DNA of 64,000 nucleotides, taken from positions 280,464 to 344,463 of the forward strand of contig NZ_WOXT01000001.1 in assembly GCF_009740395.1 (NCBI RefSeq). Reading direction: 5' to 3'. The notes under the pieces are model-generated. The model searched no databases and was not told the origin of the DNA. It was given only the letters and a program-made list of their open reading frames with translations. Of the stretch, positions 63,114-64,000 are shown in pieces (the first letter of the stretch is position 1; each line of letters starts with the position of its first letter). This DNA is from Noviluteimonas gilva. GTDB taxonomy: Bacteria > Pseudomonadota > Gammaproteobacteria > Xanthomonadales > Xanthomonadaceae. The position numbers and the translations under genes are program-made.

Positions 63114-64000
63114 AGCGTCGCCCGACGCATGTCGCCGAGCAGTTGCGCCAGGAACGCGGTGAATCGCGCGGCGGCGGCGCCGTCGATCACGCGGTGGTCG
63201 TAGCTCAGCGAAAGCGGCAACACCAGGCGCGGCTGGAATTGCTTGCCGTCCCACACCGGCCTGGTCGACGACTTCGACACGCCCAGGATCGCGACTTCCG
63301 GCGCGTTGACGATCGGCGTGAACGCCGTGCCGCCGATGCCGCCGAGCGAACTGATGGAGAAGCAACCGCCGCTCATGTCGGCGGGCGAAAGCTTGCCTTC
63401 GCGCGCCTTGCCCGCGAGTTCCGCGGTTTCCTTCGCGATCTGCAGCACGCCCTTCTTGTCGACGTCGCGCACGACGGGCACGACCAGGCCGTTCGGCGTG
63501 TCGGCGGCGAAGCCGATGTGGAAGTACTTCTTGAGCGTGAGGTTCTCGCCGCTGGCGTCCAGCGATGCGTTGAACGTCGGGAACTTCTGCAGCGCGACGA
63601 CCGAGGCCTTCATGATGAAAGCGAGCATCGTCAGCTTGAGACCGGCCTTCTCGTTTTCCTTGTTGAGCGCAACGCGCAGCGCTTCCAGGTCGGTGATGTC
63701 CGCGTCGTCGTGTTGCGTGACGTGCGGGATCATCGCCCAGTTGCGCGCGAGGTTGGCGCCGGCGATCTTCTGGATGCGCGTGAGCGGCTTGGTTTCGATT
63801 TCGCCGAACTTGCTGAAATCGACATGCGGCCACGGCAGCAGGTTCAAGCCGCCGCCCGCGGGCGCGGCACCGGACGACGGTGCGACACCACCGGCCAGCG
63901 CACGCTTCACGAAATTCTGGACGTCTTCCTTTTCGATGCGCCCCTTGCGGCCACTGCCCTGCATCTGCGTGAGATCCACGCCGAGTTCGCGCGCGAACAG
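63110..64000 (-). CDS. aceF: Dihydrolipoamide acetyltransferase (PDH E2), 5' part cut by window edge
   Basis: The C-terminal 296 codons are inside the window; the start and lipoyl domains lie beyond base 64000. The visible part begins in the peripheral-subunit-binding domain (LFARELGVDLTQ, GSGRKGRIEKEDV), passes an Ala/Gly/Pro linker and enters the catalytic trimer domain (KPLTRIQKIAGANLARNWAM to the active-site His in LSYDHRVIDGAAAARF). It transfers acetyl groups from lipoate to CoA. The downstream E3 gene carries its own lipoyl domain, and the E1 gene is probably beyond the edge. Confidence 0.96.
   Translation of the reverse strand: MFARELGVDLTQMQGSGRKGRIEKEDVQNFVKRALAGGVAPSSGAAPAGGGLNLLPWPHVDFSKFGEIETKPLTRIQKIAGANLARNWAMIPHVTQHDDADITDLEALRVALNKENEKAGLKLTMLAFIMKASVVALQKFPTFNASLDASGENLTLKKYFHIGFAADTPNGLVVPVVRDVDKKGVLQIAKETAELAGKAREGKLSPADMSGGCFSISSLGGIGGTAFTPIVNAPEVAILGVSKSSTRPVWDGKQFQPRLVLPLSLSYDHRVIDGAAAARFTAFLAQLLGDMRRATL

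Overview
The window is GC-rich (strong G/C bias at third codon positions) and densely coded, with Gram-negative envelope genes throughout: RND efflux, a TonB-dependent receptor, lipoproteins and YadA-type adhesins. Three features fit the Xanthomonadaceae/Lysobacteraceae, perhaps a Lysobacter-like soil bacterium: the gene order atpIBEFHAGDC with glmU just beyond, a dihydrolipoamide dehydrogenase carrying its own lipoyl domain, and sigma-54 response regulators beside FtsX/MacB exporters. This is inference from content; there is no rRNA or tRNA gene in the window to settle it.

Left part (1-11.5 kb): the end of a DUF4142 lipoprotein, a sigma-54 response regulator, a BON-domain protein, then a same-strand signalling run: a small histidine-kinase-like protein, a very large poly-HAMP hybrid kinase with three receiver domains, a REC-kinase-REC hybrid and a short kinase. 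11.5-24.5 kb: a LigD polymerase-domain protein with Ku (end joining), a phasin, a PadR regulator with a membrane partner, an RND efflux pump and adaptor, bioD, a TMEM175-like channel candidate, free-Met-sulfoxide reductase, a TfoX C-terminal-domain protein, and a cobalamin riboswitch ahead of a BtuB-like receptor.

24.5-38.9 kb is the most unusual part and is devoted to the cell surface. A five-gene minus-strand operon (28504-24453) has the order and architecture of the Pseudomonas fap functional-amyloid operon: two amyloid-like secreted subunits, a C39 peptidase (FapD-like), a small secreted protein (FapE-like) and a coiled-coil plus beta-barrel outer-membrane protein (FapF-like). A sigma-54-like promoter and palindromes lie upstream. 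Next come two tandem pairs, each a YadA-type trimeric autotransporter followed by a secreted S8 (subtilisin) protease, and a divergent membrane histidine kinase. An OmpR-type regulator lies convergent to that kinase.

38.9-52.9 kb: glmS, then an export operon (adaptor, ATPase, two FtsX-type permeases) with its own sigma-54 activator and NtrY-like kinase, headed by a sigma-54-like promoter and two perfect TGTCC/GGACA palindromes. Two lipoprotein genes follow (one apparently frameshifted), then glmU and a GtrA-like protein. 52.9-60.1 kb: the complete F1Fo ATP synthase operon. 60.4-64 kb: the pyruvate dehydrogenase E2 (cut by the window edge) and E3 genes, with a signal-peptidase-I-like gene between them whose catalytic serine position reads alanine. 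No CRISPR array, tRNA, rRNA, insertion sequence or prophage was seen.
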